From: Sphingomonas sp. TZW2008
GTDB taxonomy: Bacteria; Pseudomonadota; Alphaproteobacteria; Sphingomonadales; Sphingomonadaceae
DNA: 64,000 bases
Assembly (NCBI RefSeq): GCF_002117915.1
Contig: NZ_BDJB01000008.1
Location: 405,733-469,732, forward strand
Direction: 5' to 3'
Below are positions 42,333 to 50,159 of the stretch, piece after piece. Numbering within the stretch: position 1 is the stretch's first letter; every line of letters starts with the position of its first letter. The translations under genes and the position numbers were made by a program. The notes under the pieces were generated by a model. It was not told the DNA's origin and did not search any database. It saw nothing but the letters and a program-made list of their open reading frames with translations.

Positions 42333-43319
42333 ATGAAACGCCTGGCAACGCTGCTCATCGCGGGAATCGCGGGGATCGCCCCCGCGCAGACCTATCAGCC
42401 GCCGCAGCATACCCGCGCCGCGCCGCTCGTCTCGCGCAGCAGCGATGCCGAACTCGTCCAGCTTGCCGATCAGGGCGGCGCGATCGAGCACGATCGCTCC
42501 GCCGCGTGGCTGCTCGGCGAGCACCGTCGCCTCGCCGCATCGCTCGCGCGCCTCCAGCCGCAGCGCAAGGGCACCGTGGATGCCTATGTCGTTTCGGTCG
42601 CGCTCGACAGCGATCCCGTCTTCGGCCGCGAGGCGCGTGAGGCGGGCGTCGTCCTCTCGCGCCGTTACGCCGCCGACAGCCGCACCATCGTTCTCGCGGG
42701 TACCGACGGCAGCGCGGACAGCCGGCTGGCGATGGGCTCGCCCGCCAATCTCGACACTGCGCTGGCGCGTGTCGCCGAGCTGATGGATCCGGCGGAGGAC
42801 GTGCTGATCCTCTACACCACCAGTCACGGCGCACGCTTCGGCATCGTCTACAACGACGCCGATCAGGGCTTCGGCGCGATCTCGCCGACGCGGCTGTGGA
42901 GCACGCTATCCCAGCTCGGCATCCGCAACCGGCTGATCCTCATCTCCGCCTGCTACGCGGGCGTGTTCGTCCCGCTGCTGTCCAGCGATACGACCGCGAT
43001 CGTCACCGCCGCCTCGTCGAGCAAGACGTCGTTTGGCTGCCAGGCGGACAACGACTGGACGTTCTTCGGCGATGCGCTGGTCAACCACGCGCTGCGCAAG
43101 CCGCAGCCGCTCGCCGCCGCCGCACGGGAAGCGACGCAGACGATCGCCGGCTGGGAACGCGACGGGCGGCTCGAACCATCCGATCCACAGATCGCGATCG
43201 GCGCGGGTGCCGCACGCTGGCTCGACGCGCTCGACGCCCGCGTGCCCAAGGCTCCCGGTACACCGGTCGGCCGGCCGGCCAATGCGATTCTCGAGCCGGG
43301 CGGTAAGGCACGCCGATAA
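42333..43319 (+). CDS. C13 (legumain-like) family cysteine peptidase
   Basis: A 328-residue secreted protein with an N-terminal signal (MKRLATLLIAGIAGIAPAQ). The caspase-like fold has the His in LYTTSHGARFGIV (His165) and the nucleophile in LILISACYAGVF (Cys207), matching the SHG...ACYAG catalytic dyad of clan CD, peptidase family C13 (asparaginyl endopeptidase-like). It is probably periplasmic. Substrate unknown; the next gene encodes a ClpP-like protein. ATG 42333 is the first ATG with a leader. Follows the divergent DsbA-fold gene. Confidence 0.85.
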   Translation: MKRLATLLIAGIAGIAPAQTYQPPQHTRAAPLVSRSSDAELVQLADQGGAIEHDRSAAWLLGEHRRLAASLARLQPQRKGTVDAYVVSVALDSDPVFGREAREAGVVLSRRYAADSRTIVLAGTDGSADSRLAMGSPANLDTALARVAELMDPAEDVLILYTTSHGARFGIVYNDADQGFGAISPTRLWSTLSQLGIRNRLILISACYAGVFVPLLSSDTTAIVTAASSSKTSFGCQADNDWTFFGDALVNHALRKPQPLAAAAREATQTIAGWERDGRLEPSDPQIAIGAGAARWLDALDARVPKAPGTPVGRPANAILEPGGKARR

Positions 43320-43383
43320 GCGAATATTCGCAGGAATTTGGGGCAGCGCGGAACATCTAACCGGCCGCTTGGTTCGCCGCGCC

Positions 43384-43956
43384 ATGAACAGCACCAGCAA
43401 CGCCACCAACTATCCGCTCCTCGCGCATCCGCAGATCCAGCTGCACGGGCCGGTGGACAATTTCATGTACGCTAATTTCAAGGATCAGCTGGCGAACGAC
43501 AGCGGCAGCGGCCCGCTGGTCGTGTCGATCACCACGCTCGGCGGCGATCCCGAGATGGCGCGCGCGATGGGTGATTCGATCCGCCTGCTGCGCGAGTACA
43601 CCGGGCGCGAGACGCTGTTCCTCGGCAAGGTCGCGGTCTATTCCGCCGGCGCCACCTTCATGTCCGCCTTTCCCGCCGACAAGCGCTTCCTCACACGCGG
43701 CACGCGGCTGATGATTCACGAGCGGATCATGAACTCGACCGTTCAGCTCTCCGGCCCACTCAACACGCTGGCGCCGGTGCTCCTCGCCAAGCTCAACGAA
43801 ATCAACGATTCGATCCGCATCCAGGACGAAGGATTCGCTGATCTCGTCGCGGGCACGCAGGTCACGCTCGACGAGCTCAAGGCCAAGGCGCCGTCGAACT
43901 GGTATATCGAGGCGGAGAAGGCGCGCGATCTCGGGCTGGTGCTCGACATCATCTGA
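43384..43956 (+). CDS. ClpP-like (SppA/ClpP fold) serine peptidase, triad altered
   Basis: A 190-residue protein with the ClpP fold. The nucleophile is Ser87 in VAVYSAGATFMSAF, the general base His112 in LMIHERIM, and the oxyanion glycines GGDPEMARAMG are present. The position of the triad Asp (ClpP RDRFLSA, here SNWYIEA) is Asn172. No ClpX/A-binding IGF-loop pattern is obvious and no clpX is nearby. Could be a weakened or differently assisted peptidase. ATG 43384 follows the C13 gene by 64 bases, same strand. Function uncertain. Confidence 0.82.
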   Translation: MNSTSNATNYPLLAHPQIQLHGPVDNFMYANFKDQLANDSGSGPLVVSITTLGGDPEMARAMGDSIRLLREYTGRETLFLGKVAVYSAGATFMSAFPADKRFLTRGTRLMIHERIMNSTVQLSGPLNTLAPVLLAKLNEINDSIRIQDEGFADLVAGTQVTLDELKAKAPSNWYIEAEKARDLGLVLDII

Positions 43957-44002
43957 CCGCTGCGGCACCAGCGATTGACGACTATCGCGCGAAAGGTGCC
44001 GC

Positions 44003-45382
44003 TTGACGACGCAAGGCCCCACCCCCGGCCGCAAGTTCGCGATGGCGATCCTCATCGCCATGCTGCTCGCGGTGCCGCTCTTCGCGGTCTACCTGCTCGT
44101 CTACGACCGGCAGGAACAGTCGCGCACGGCGCGCGCCTCGATCGCCGCCGGCTGGGGCGGGCCGCAGACGATCGCCGGCCCCGTCCTCGTCCTGCCGTAC
44201 AAGGCGCAGGCGACCGAGAGCGTGAACGTAGGCGGGCGTCAGGTCGTCCGCACCCGCCTCGTCTGGCGCGAGCTCACTCTCGCCCCGCAGGTCGCCGAGC
44301 TGCGGACGGTGCTGACGCCCGAGCGCCGCAGCCGCTCGATCTACGAAGCCGTGCTGTTTGAGGCTGACGCGTCGGGCACCGCCCGCTTCGCCCTGCCCGC
44401 CGATCTCGCGCGCTTCGGCATCACCGCCGATGCGCTCGCCTATGATCGTGCCGAGCTCCGCTTCGGCCTGCGCGACGCGCGCGGGCTCGTCGATCGGCCG
44501 CCGACGGTAGTCGCCAACGGGCGCAGACTTGCGCTGCAGCCCGGCAAGGGTTCGCCCGCGACCGGCAATGCCGGCTTCTTCACCTGGCTCAATGCCGGCG
44601 CGATCCGCGGCGCGCCGCTCGCAGTCAGCTTCCACTTCGCCTTCCGCGGCAACGGCTGGCTCGCGCTCGCGCCGCAGGCAGGCGACACGCGCTGGCAGGT
44701 CACCTCGACGTGGCCGCACCCAAGCTTCCAGGGCGGCTTCCTGCCCGCCGCGCCGCGCGTTTCCGACGCGGGCTTCGCCGCCACGTGGCGCATCGGCAAC
44801 CTCGCGCTCGGCCGCAGCCTTGTTGCCTCGGGCGATGTCGTTCCGGACACGCGGGCGGAAGTCGGCGACCGGTTCGATACCAGCATTACCGCCGGCGATT
44901 ACGAGGCGCGCGTCGATCTCGTCTCTCCGGTCGACCTTTACAGCCAGGTCAACCGGTCGGTGAAATACGGCTTCCTGTTCATCGGCTTCACCTTTGTCGC
45001 GTTCCTGATGTTCGATGTGATCGGCGGGGTACGCGTCGCGATGGTCGAATATCTGCTCGTCGGCGCGGGGCTGGTGCTATTTTTCGTCCTTTTGCTCGCC
45101 TTTGCAGAGGTAATCGGCTTCGCGACTGCCTATATCGTGGCAGCGGCGGCGATCATCGGCCTGCTCGCGGCCTATTCGGCCGCGGTGCTGCGCAGCTGGC
45201 GTCGCGGCGGGTACATCGCGGCTCTGCTGACCGGCCTGTACGGCGTCCTCTACGTCCTGCTCAGCCTGGAGGCATATTCGCTGCTGATCGGCGCGCTGCT
45301 TCTGTTTGCGGCGCTGGCCGGTGTTATGTATCTGACGCGCAACCTCGACTGGAACGGGCTACGTTCGCAGTCGGCAACGTGA
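44003..45382 (+). CDS. creD: CreD family inner-membrane protein
   Basis: Inner-membrane protein of the CreD family, linked in enterobacteria to envelope stress and colicin E2 tolerance. The 459-residue product has one N-terminal helix, a large periplasmic domain (residues about 35-300; GPVLVLPYKA early on), then five to six C-terminal helices starting at KYGFLFIGFTFVAFLMF. The family core SVKYGFLFIGFTF and GLVLFFVLLLAFAE-type helix fit CreD. TTG 44003 has AAAGGTG upstream. No creBC two-component genes are near. Confidence 0.85.
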   Translation: MTTQGPTPGRKFAMAILIAMLLAVPLFAVYLLVYDRQEQSRTARASIAAGWGGPQTIAGPVLVLPYKAQATESVNVGGRQVVRTRLVWRELTLAPQVAELRTVLTPERRSRSIYEAVLFEADASGTARFALPADLARFGITADALAYDRAELRFGLRDARGLVDRPPTVVANGRRLALQPGKGSPATGNAGFFTWLNAGAIRGAPLAVSFHFAFRGNGWLALAPQAGDTRWQVTSTWPHPSFQGGFLPAAPRVSDAGFAATWRIGNLALGRSLVASGDVVPDTRAEVGDRFDTSITAGDYEARVDLVSPVDLYSQVNRSVKYGFLFIGFTFVAFLMFDVIGGVRVAMVEYLLVGAGLVLFFVLLLAFAEVIGFATAYIVAAAAIIGLLAAYSAAVLRSWRRGGYIAALLTGLYGVLYVLLSLEAYSLLIGALLLFAALAGVMYLTRNLDWNGLRSQSAT

Positions 45383-45400
45383 GAGAAGCGGAAGCGGAAC

Positions 45401-46183
45401 ATGGCTGAATTCACCCTGCCGGCGAACAGCAAGATCAAGGGCGGACGCAAGGTCCCCTCGCCCGAGCCCGGCGGCACGATGCGCAACTTCAAAATCTACC
45501 GCTACGATCCTGATAGCGGCGAGAACCCGCGCTACGACACGTTCGAGGTGAACCTCGACGAATGCGGTCCTATGATCCTTGACGCGCTGATCAAGATCAA
45601 GGGCGAGCAGGATTCTTCGCTCACCTTCCGCCGGTCGTGCCGCGAGGGCATCTGCGGCTCGTGCTCGATGAACATCGATGGCAAGAACGGCCTCGCCTGC
45701 ACCACCGCGATCGAGGACATCCGCGGCGAGGTGAAGATCACCCCGCTGCCGGCGATGGACGTGATCAAGGATCTCGTCCCCGATTTCACGCACTTCTACG
45801 CGCAATATGCCTCGATCCAGCCGTGGCTGAAGACGGTCACCCCGCCGCCTGCCGGCAAGGAGCGGCTGCAGTCGCCGGAAGATCGCGCCAAGCTCGACGG
45901 TCTCTACGAGTGCATCCTGTGCGCCTGCTGCTCGACCTCATGCCCGAGCTACTGGTGGAATTCGGACAAGTTCCTGGGGCCGGCAATCCTGCTTCAGGCG
46001 TATCGCTGGCTCGCCGACAGCCGCGACGAGATGACGGGCGAGCGGCTCAACGAGCTTGAGGATCCGTTCCGGCTCTATCGCTGCCACACGATCATGAACT
46101 GCGCCAACGCCTGCCCCAAGGGCCTGTCGCCCGCCAAGGCGATCGCCGAGATCAAGAAGATGGAGGTCGAGCGCGTCGTCTGA
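45401..46183 (+). CDS. sdhB: Succinate dehydrogenase iron-sulfur subunit
   Basis: Carries electrons from FAD to ubiquinone through [2Fe-2S], [4Fe-4S] and [3Fe-4S] centres. The 260-residue protein has [21 protein letters not shown] with the first cluster cysteines, then [16 protein letters not shown] and [20 protein letters not shown] for the two others. ATG 45401 is 19 bases after creD. Essential partner of SdhCDA, which lies 5.3 kb upstream; the split is unusual and noted below. Confidence 0.98.
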   Translation: MAEFTLPANSKIKGGRKVPSPEPGGTMRNFKIYRYDPDSGENPRYDTFEVNLDECGPMILDALIKIKGEQDSSLTFRRSCREGICGSCSMNIDGKNGLACTTAIEDIRGEVKITPLPAMDVIKDLVPDFTHFYAQYASIQPWLKTVTPPPAGKERLQSPEDRAKLDGLYECILCACCSTSCPSYWWNSDKFLGPAILLQAYRWLADSRDEMTGERLNELEDPFRLYRCHTIMNCANACPKGLSPAKAIAEIKKMEVERVV

Positions 46184-46225
46184 CGCGCGTCGACCCTTCC
46201 GCCGGCGCACCTGTCGCGGGCGCGC

Positions 46226-46255
46226 GGTCCAGTCTCGGGCCGTTCCTACTGGACC
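46226..46255. repeat. Inverted repeat after sdhB
   Basis: GGTCCAGT (46226-46233) and ACTGGACC (46248-46255), exact 8-base arms with a 14-base loop, in the 96-base gap between sdhB and the thioesterase gene. Could be a weak terminator or an operator. Confidence 0.4.
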
Positions 46256-46279
46256 CCGGCCGTTGCCGATGGAGCGTTG

Positions 46280-46732
46280 ATGGACATCGACAAGCCCGAA
46301 TTCCACTATGAGGATCATCCCGATCACCCCGGCTGGAAGCGCTGGGGCCTCAAGAATTCGGATCGCTACAACACCTTTCTCGGCGACATGATGGTGCGCG
46401 TCGAGGATGCCATGTGCCGCGTGCGCATGAGTCCCGAGCGGCGTCACTCGAACCTCGGCAACAACGTCCACGGCGGCGCGATGCTCGGCTTCATCGACGT
46501 CGCGCTGTTCGCCGCCGCGCGCAGCTTCGGGCTGATCGAGGCGGGCACCGCGGTGACGCTCGATCTCAACACCCATTTCGTCGGCGCGGGGCGGATCGGC
46601 GAGCCGCTCGAGGCGCAGGTCGAACTGCTGCGCGAGACCGGTCGGCTCCTCTTCATGCGCGGCCTCGTCGTGCAAGATGCCGGCCCCGTCGCCGAATTCT
46701 CGGGCACGATCCGCAAGCCGACCAAGCGCTAA
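46280..46732 (+). CDS. PaaI-type hotdog thioesterase
   Basis: A 150-residue single-hotdog acyl-CoA thioesterase of the PaaI/YbgC type. The active-site pattern HSNLGNNVHGGAMLGFIDVALF (in two parts: NNVHGGAMLGFID) is the classical HGG-x5-D/E, and TLDLNTHFVGAGRIGEPL is the following strand pair. Substrate unknown; phenylacetate genes are absent. ATG 46280 is preceded by GGAG. Confidence 0.87.
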   Translation: MDIDKPEFHYEDHPDHPGWKRWGLKNSDRYNTFLGDMMVRVEDAMCRVRMSPERRHSNLGNNVHGGAMLGFIDVALFAAARSFGLIEAGTAVTLDLNTHFVGAGRIGEPLEAQVELLRETGRLLFMRGLVVQDAGPVAEFSGTIRKPTKR

Positions 46733-46825
46733 TCGCCGCCGACGAGCCGCATTCGCCTGCCGGTAGCGATCACCTCATCCCTCCGCGCTTGTGCCGATAG
46801 GCGTCGTGTTTCAGGAGCGTCGGCG

Positions 46826-46857
46826 GCGCGCTCCTCCCAGAGCAGACGGGAGCGCGC
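46826..46857 (+). repeat. Hairpin in the zapE leader
   Basis: GCGCGCTCC (46826-46834) pairs perfectly with GGAGCGCGC (46849-46857), loop 14 bases, ending 11 bases before the AAGGAG site of zapE. It may be a terminator of the thioesterase gene or affect zapE translation. Confidence 0.4.
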
Positions 46858-46878
46858 AAGGATGACGAAGGAGTAAGC

Positions 46879-47973
46879 GTGGCCGCAGTCAAGAACGCCT
46901 ATGACGCGCTGATCATCGCCGGCGAGCTCCGCCCCGATCCAGAACAGGCCGCCGCCGCCATGCGGCTCGACGCCTTGGCTAACGAGCTCGAACACCCGCG
47001 AACCACCGGCTTCTTCCGCAAAAAGGCCGTGCCGCCGCGCGGCATCTACATGTGGGGCGATGTCGGACGCGGCAAATCGATGCTGATGGACCTGTTCTTC
47101 GCCAACGTCTCGATCGATCGGAAGCGGCGCGTCCACTTCGGCGAATTCATGCTCGAAGTGCACGGCCGCATCGCGGTCGAGCGTCGCAAGGAACTGGGGG
47201 ATCCAATCGCCCCCGTCGCCGCCGCGCTCGCCGAGGAAGCACGGCTGCTCGCGTTCGACGAGATGATGGTCACCAACTCGCCCGACGCGATGATCCTCTC
47301 GCGGCTGTTCACCGCGCTGATCGAGAGCGGCGTCACCGTGGTGACGACGAGCAACCGTCCGCCCGCGGATCTCTATAAGAACGGGCTCAACCGCGAACAC
47401 TTCCTGCCCTTCATCACGCTGATCGGCGAGCGGCTCGACGTGCTCGCGCTCAACGGCCCGGTCGATTATCGCCGCGACCGGCTGGGTCAGCAGGATACTT
47501 GGCTCGTACCCAACGGGCCGGCGGCGACCGCGCAGCTCTCCGCCGCCTTCTTCCGCCTCACCGACTATCCGCCGGAGGATCGCGAGCACGTCCCGGCCGA
47601 GGAGATGACGGTACAAGGCCGCACGCTGCGCGTGCCCAAGGCGCTGAAGGGCGTCGCGGTGTTCAGTTTCAAGAAGCTGTGCGGCGAAGCGCGCGGCAGC
47701 GCGGACTACCTCGCGATCGCCCGCCGCTTCCACACCGTGATCCTCGTCGGCGTGCCCGTGCTCGGCCCCGAGAACCGTAACGAGGCGGCGCGCTTCGTCA
47801 GCCTGATCGACGCGCTGTACGAGCACAAGGTGAAGCTGCTTGCGGCCGCCGATGCAGAGCCCGACGCGCTCTATCCGCTGGGCGACGGGCGGTTTGAGTT
47901 CCAGCGCACCGTGAGCCGCCTCGAAGAGATGCGCTCGGAGGAGTATCTCGCGCAAGGACACGGCGTCGTCTGA
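46879..47973 (+). CDS. zapE: Cell division protein ZapE / AFG1-like ATPase
   Basis: AFG1-type P-loop ATPase; in E. coli ZapE acts on the Z-ring, in mitochondria relatives act in protein quality control. The 364-residue protein has Walker A in YMWGDVGRGKSMLM (Gly60-Ser67), Walker B LLAFDEMMV, sensor I VTTSNRPPADLY and the NGLNREHFLPFI block that is diagnostic of the family. GTG 46879 with AAGGAG is the start. Followed by the mdh promoter region. Confidence 0.93.
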   Translation: MAAVKNAYDALIIAGELRPDPEQAAAAMRLDALANELEHPRTTGFFRKKAVPPRGIYMWGDVGRGKSMLMDLFFANVSIDRKRRVHFGEFMLEVHGRIAVERRKELGDPIAPVAAALAEEARLLAFDEMMVTNSPDAMILSRLFTALIESGVTVVTTSNRPPADLYKNGLNREHFLPFITLIGERLDVLALNGPVDYRRDRLGQQDTWLVPNGPAATAQLSAAFFRLTDYPPEDREHVPAEEMTVQGRTLRVPKALKGVAVFSFKKLCGEARGSADYLAIARRFHTVILVGVPVLGPENRNEAARFVSLIDALYEHKVKLLAAADAEPDALYPLGDGRFEFQRTVSRLEEMRSEEYLAQGHGVV

Positions 47974-49065
<1,092 letters not shown>

Positions 49066-49122
49066 TCTTTCGGGCCCCGGCACGCCGCCGGGGGCTACCG
49101 TCCCACACCCCAGGGAGACGAC

Positions 49123-50007
49123 ATGAGCATTCTCGTCGACAAGAACACCAAGGTCATCACGCAGGGCATGACCGGCAACACCGGCAGCTTCCATACGCAG
49201 GCGGCGCTCGATTACGGCACGCAGATGGTCGCGGGCGTCACGCCGGGTAAGGGCGGCGGCACGCACCTTGGGCTGCCGCTATTCGATACCGTCGCGGAGG
49301 CGGTGACCAAGACCGGCGCCGACGCCTCGGTGGTCTACGTCCCGCCGCCCTTCGCCGCGGATTCGATCCTCGAGGCGATCGACGCCGAGGTGCCGCTGAT
49401 CGTCTGCATCACCGAAGGTATTCCGGTACTCGACATGGTGCGCGTCAAGCGCGCGCTGTCGGGCTCGAAGTCGCGGCTGATCGGCCCGAACTGCCCGGGC
49501 GTGCTGACGCCGGGCGAGTGCAAGATCGGCATCATGCCGGGCAACATCTTCAAGAAGGGCTCGGTCGGCGTCGTCTCGCGCTCGGGCACGCTGACCTATG
49601 AAGCGGTGTTCCAGACTTCGAATGCCGGCCTCGGCCAGACCACCGCGGTTGGCATCGGCGGCGATCCCGTCAACGGCACCAACTTCATCGACGTGCTCGA
49701 GCTGTTCCTCGCCGACGACGCGACCGAGTCGATCATCATGATCGGCGAGATCGGCGGCAGCGCCGAGGAAGAAGCAGCGCAGTTCCTGCGCGACGAGGCG
49801 AAGCGCGGGCGCAAGAAGCCGATGGCGGGCTTCATCGCCGGTCGTACGGCGCCTCCCGGCCGCCGCATGGGCCACGCCGGCGCGATCGTCTCGGGCGGCC
49901 AGGGCGGCGCAGAGGACAAGATCGCGGCGATGGAAGCTGCCGGCATCAAGGTCGCCGCGAGCCCGAGCGAACTCGGCTCGACGCTGCTGGAAGTGCTGAA
50001 GGGCTGA
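49123..50007 (+). CDS. sucD: Succinyl-CoA ligase alpha subunit
   Basis: ADP- or GDP-forming succinyl-CoA synthetase alpha subunit, 294 residues. CoA-binding N-terminus [22 protein letters not shown]-like [19 protein letters not shown], and the phosphorylated-histidine block [18 protein letters not shown] are canonical. The beta subunit SucC, with which it must pair, is not in the window. Starts after AGGGAGACGAC. Separated from odhA by a repeat-rich spacer. Confidence 0.97.
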   Translation: MSILVDKNTKVITQGMTGNTGSFHTQAALDYGTQMVAGVTPGKGGGTHLGLPLFDTVAEAVTKTGADASVVYVPPPFAADSILEAIDAEVPLIVCITEGIPVLDMVRVKRALSGSKSRLIGPNCPGVLTPGECKIGIMPGNIFKKGSVGVVSRSGTLTYEAVFQTSNAGLGQTTAVGIGGDPVNGTNFIDVLELFLADDATESIIMIGEIGGSAEEEAAQFLRDEAKRGRKKPMAGFIAGRTAPPGRRMGHAGAIVSGGQGGAEDKIAAMEAAGIKVAASPSELGSTLLEVLKG

Positions 50008-50015
50008 ACTGATAC

Positions 50016-50036
50016 CCCTCTCCCGGCGGGAGAGGG
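50016..50036. repeat. REP-like hairpin after sucD
   Basis: CCCTCTCCC (50016-50024) and GGGAGAGGG (50028-50036) with a 3-base loop, followed by AGGGAGCGCCGCAGGCGCGG-like sequence. This is the shape of short intergenic REP palindromes found in many GC-rich Gram-negatives. With the hairpin at 50126-50146 it frames the sucD-odhA spacer. Confidence 0.65.
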
Positions 50037-50125
50037 AGGGAGCGCCGCAGGCGCGGAAGGGTGAAGGCGATCCGCGCCGCCGCCCTTCGCCCACACCGAC
50101 CCACTGTCCTGCGGACGGCGGGCCT

Positions 50126-50146
50126 CCCTTTCCCGGTCGGAAAGGG
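50126..50146. repeat. REP-like hairpin before odhA
   Basis: CCCTTTCC (50126-50133) and GGAAAGGG (50139-50146) with a 5-base loop. It ends 13 bases before the odhA ATG and directly abuts the GGAG ribosome site, so its folding could influence odhA translation. Confidence 0.55.
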
Positions 50147-50159
50147 ACTGGAGTTTGTC

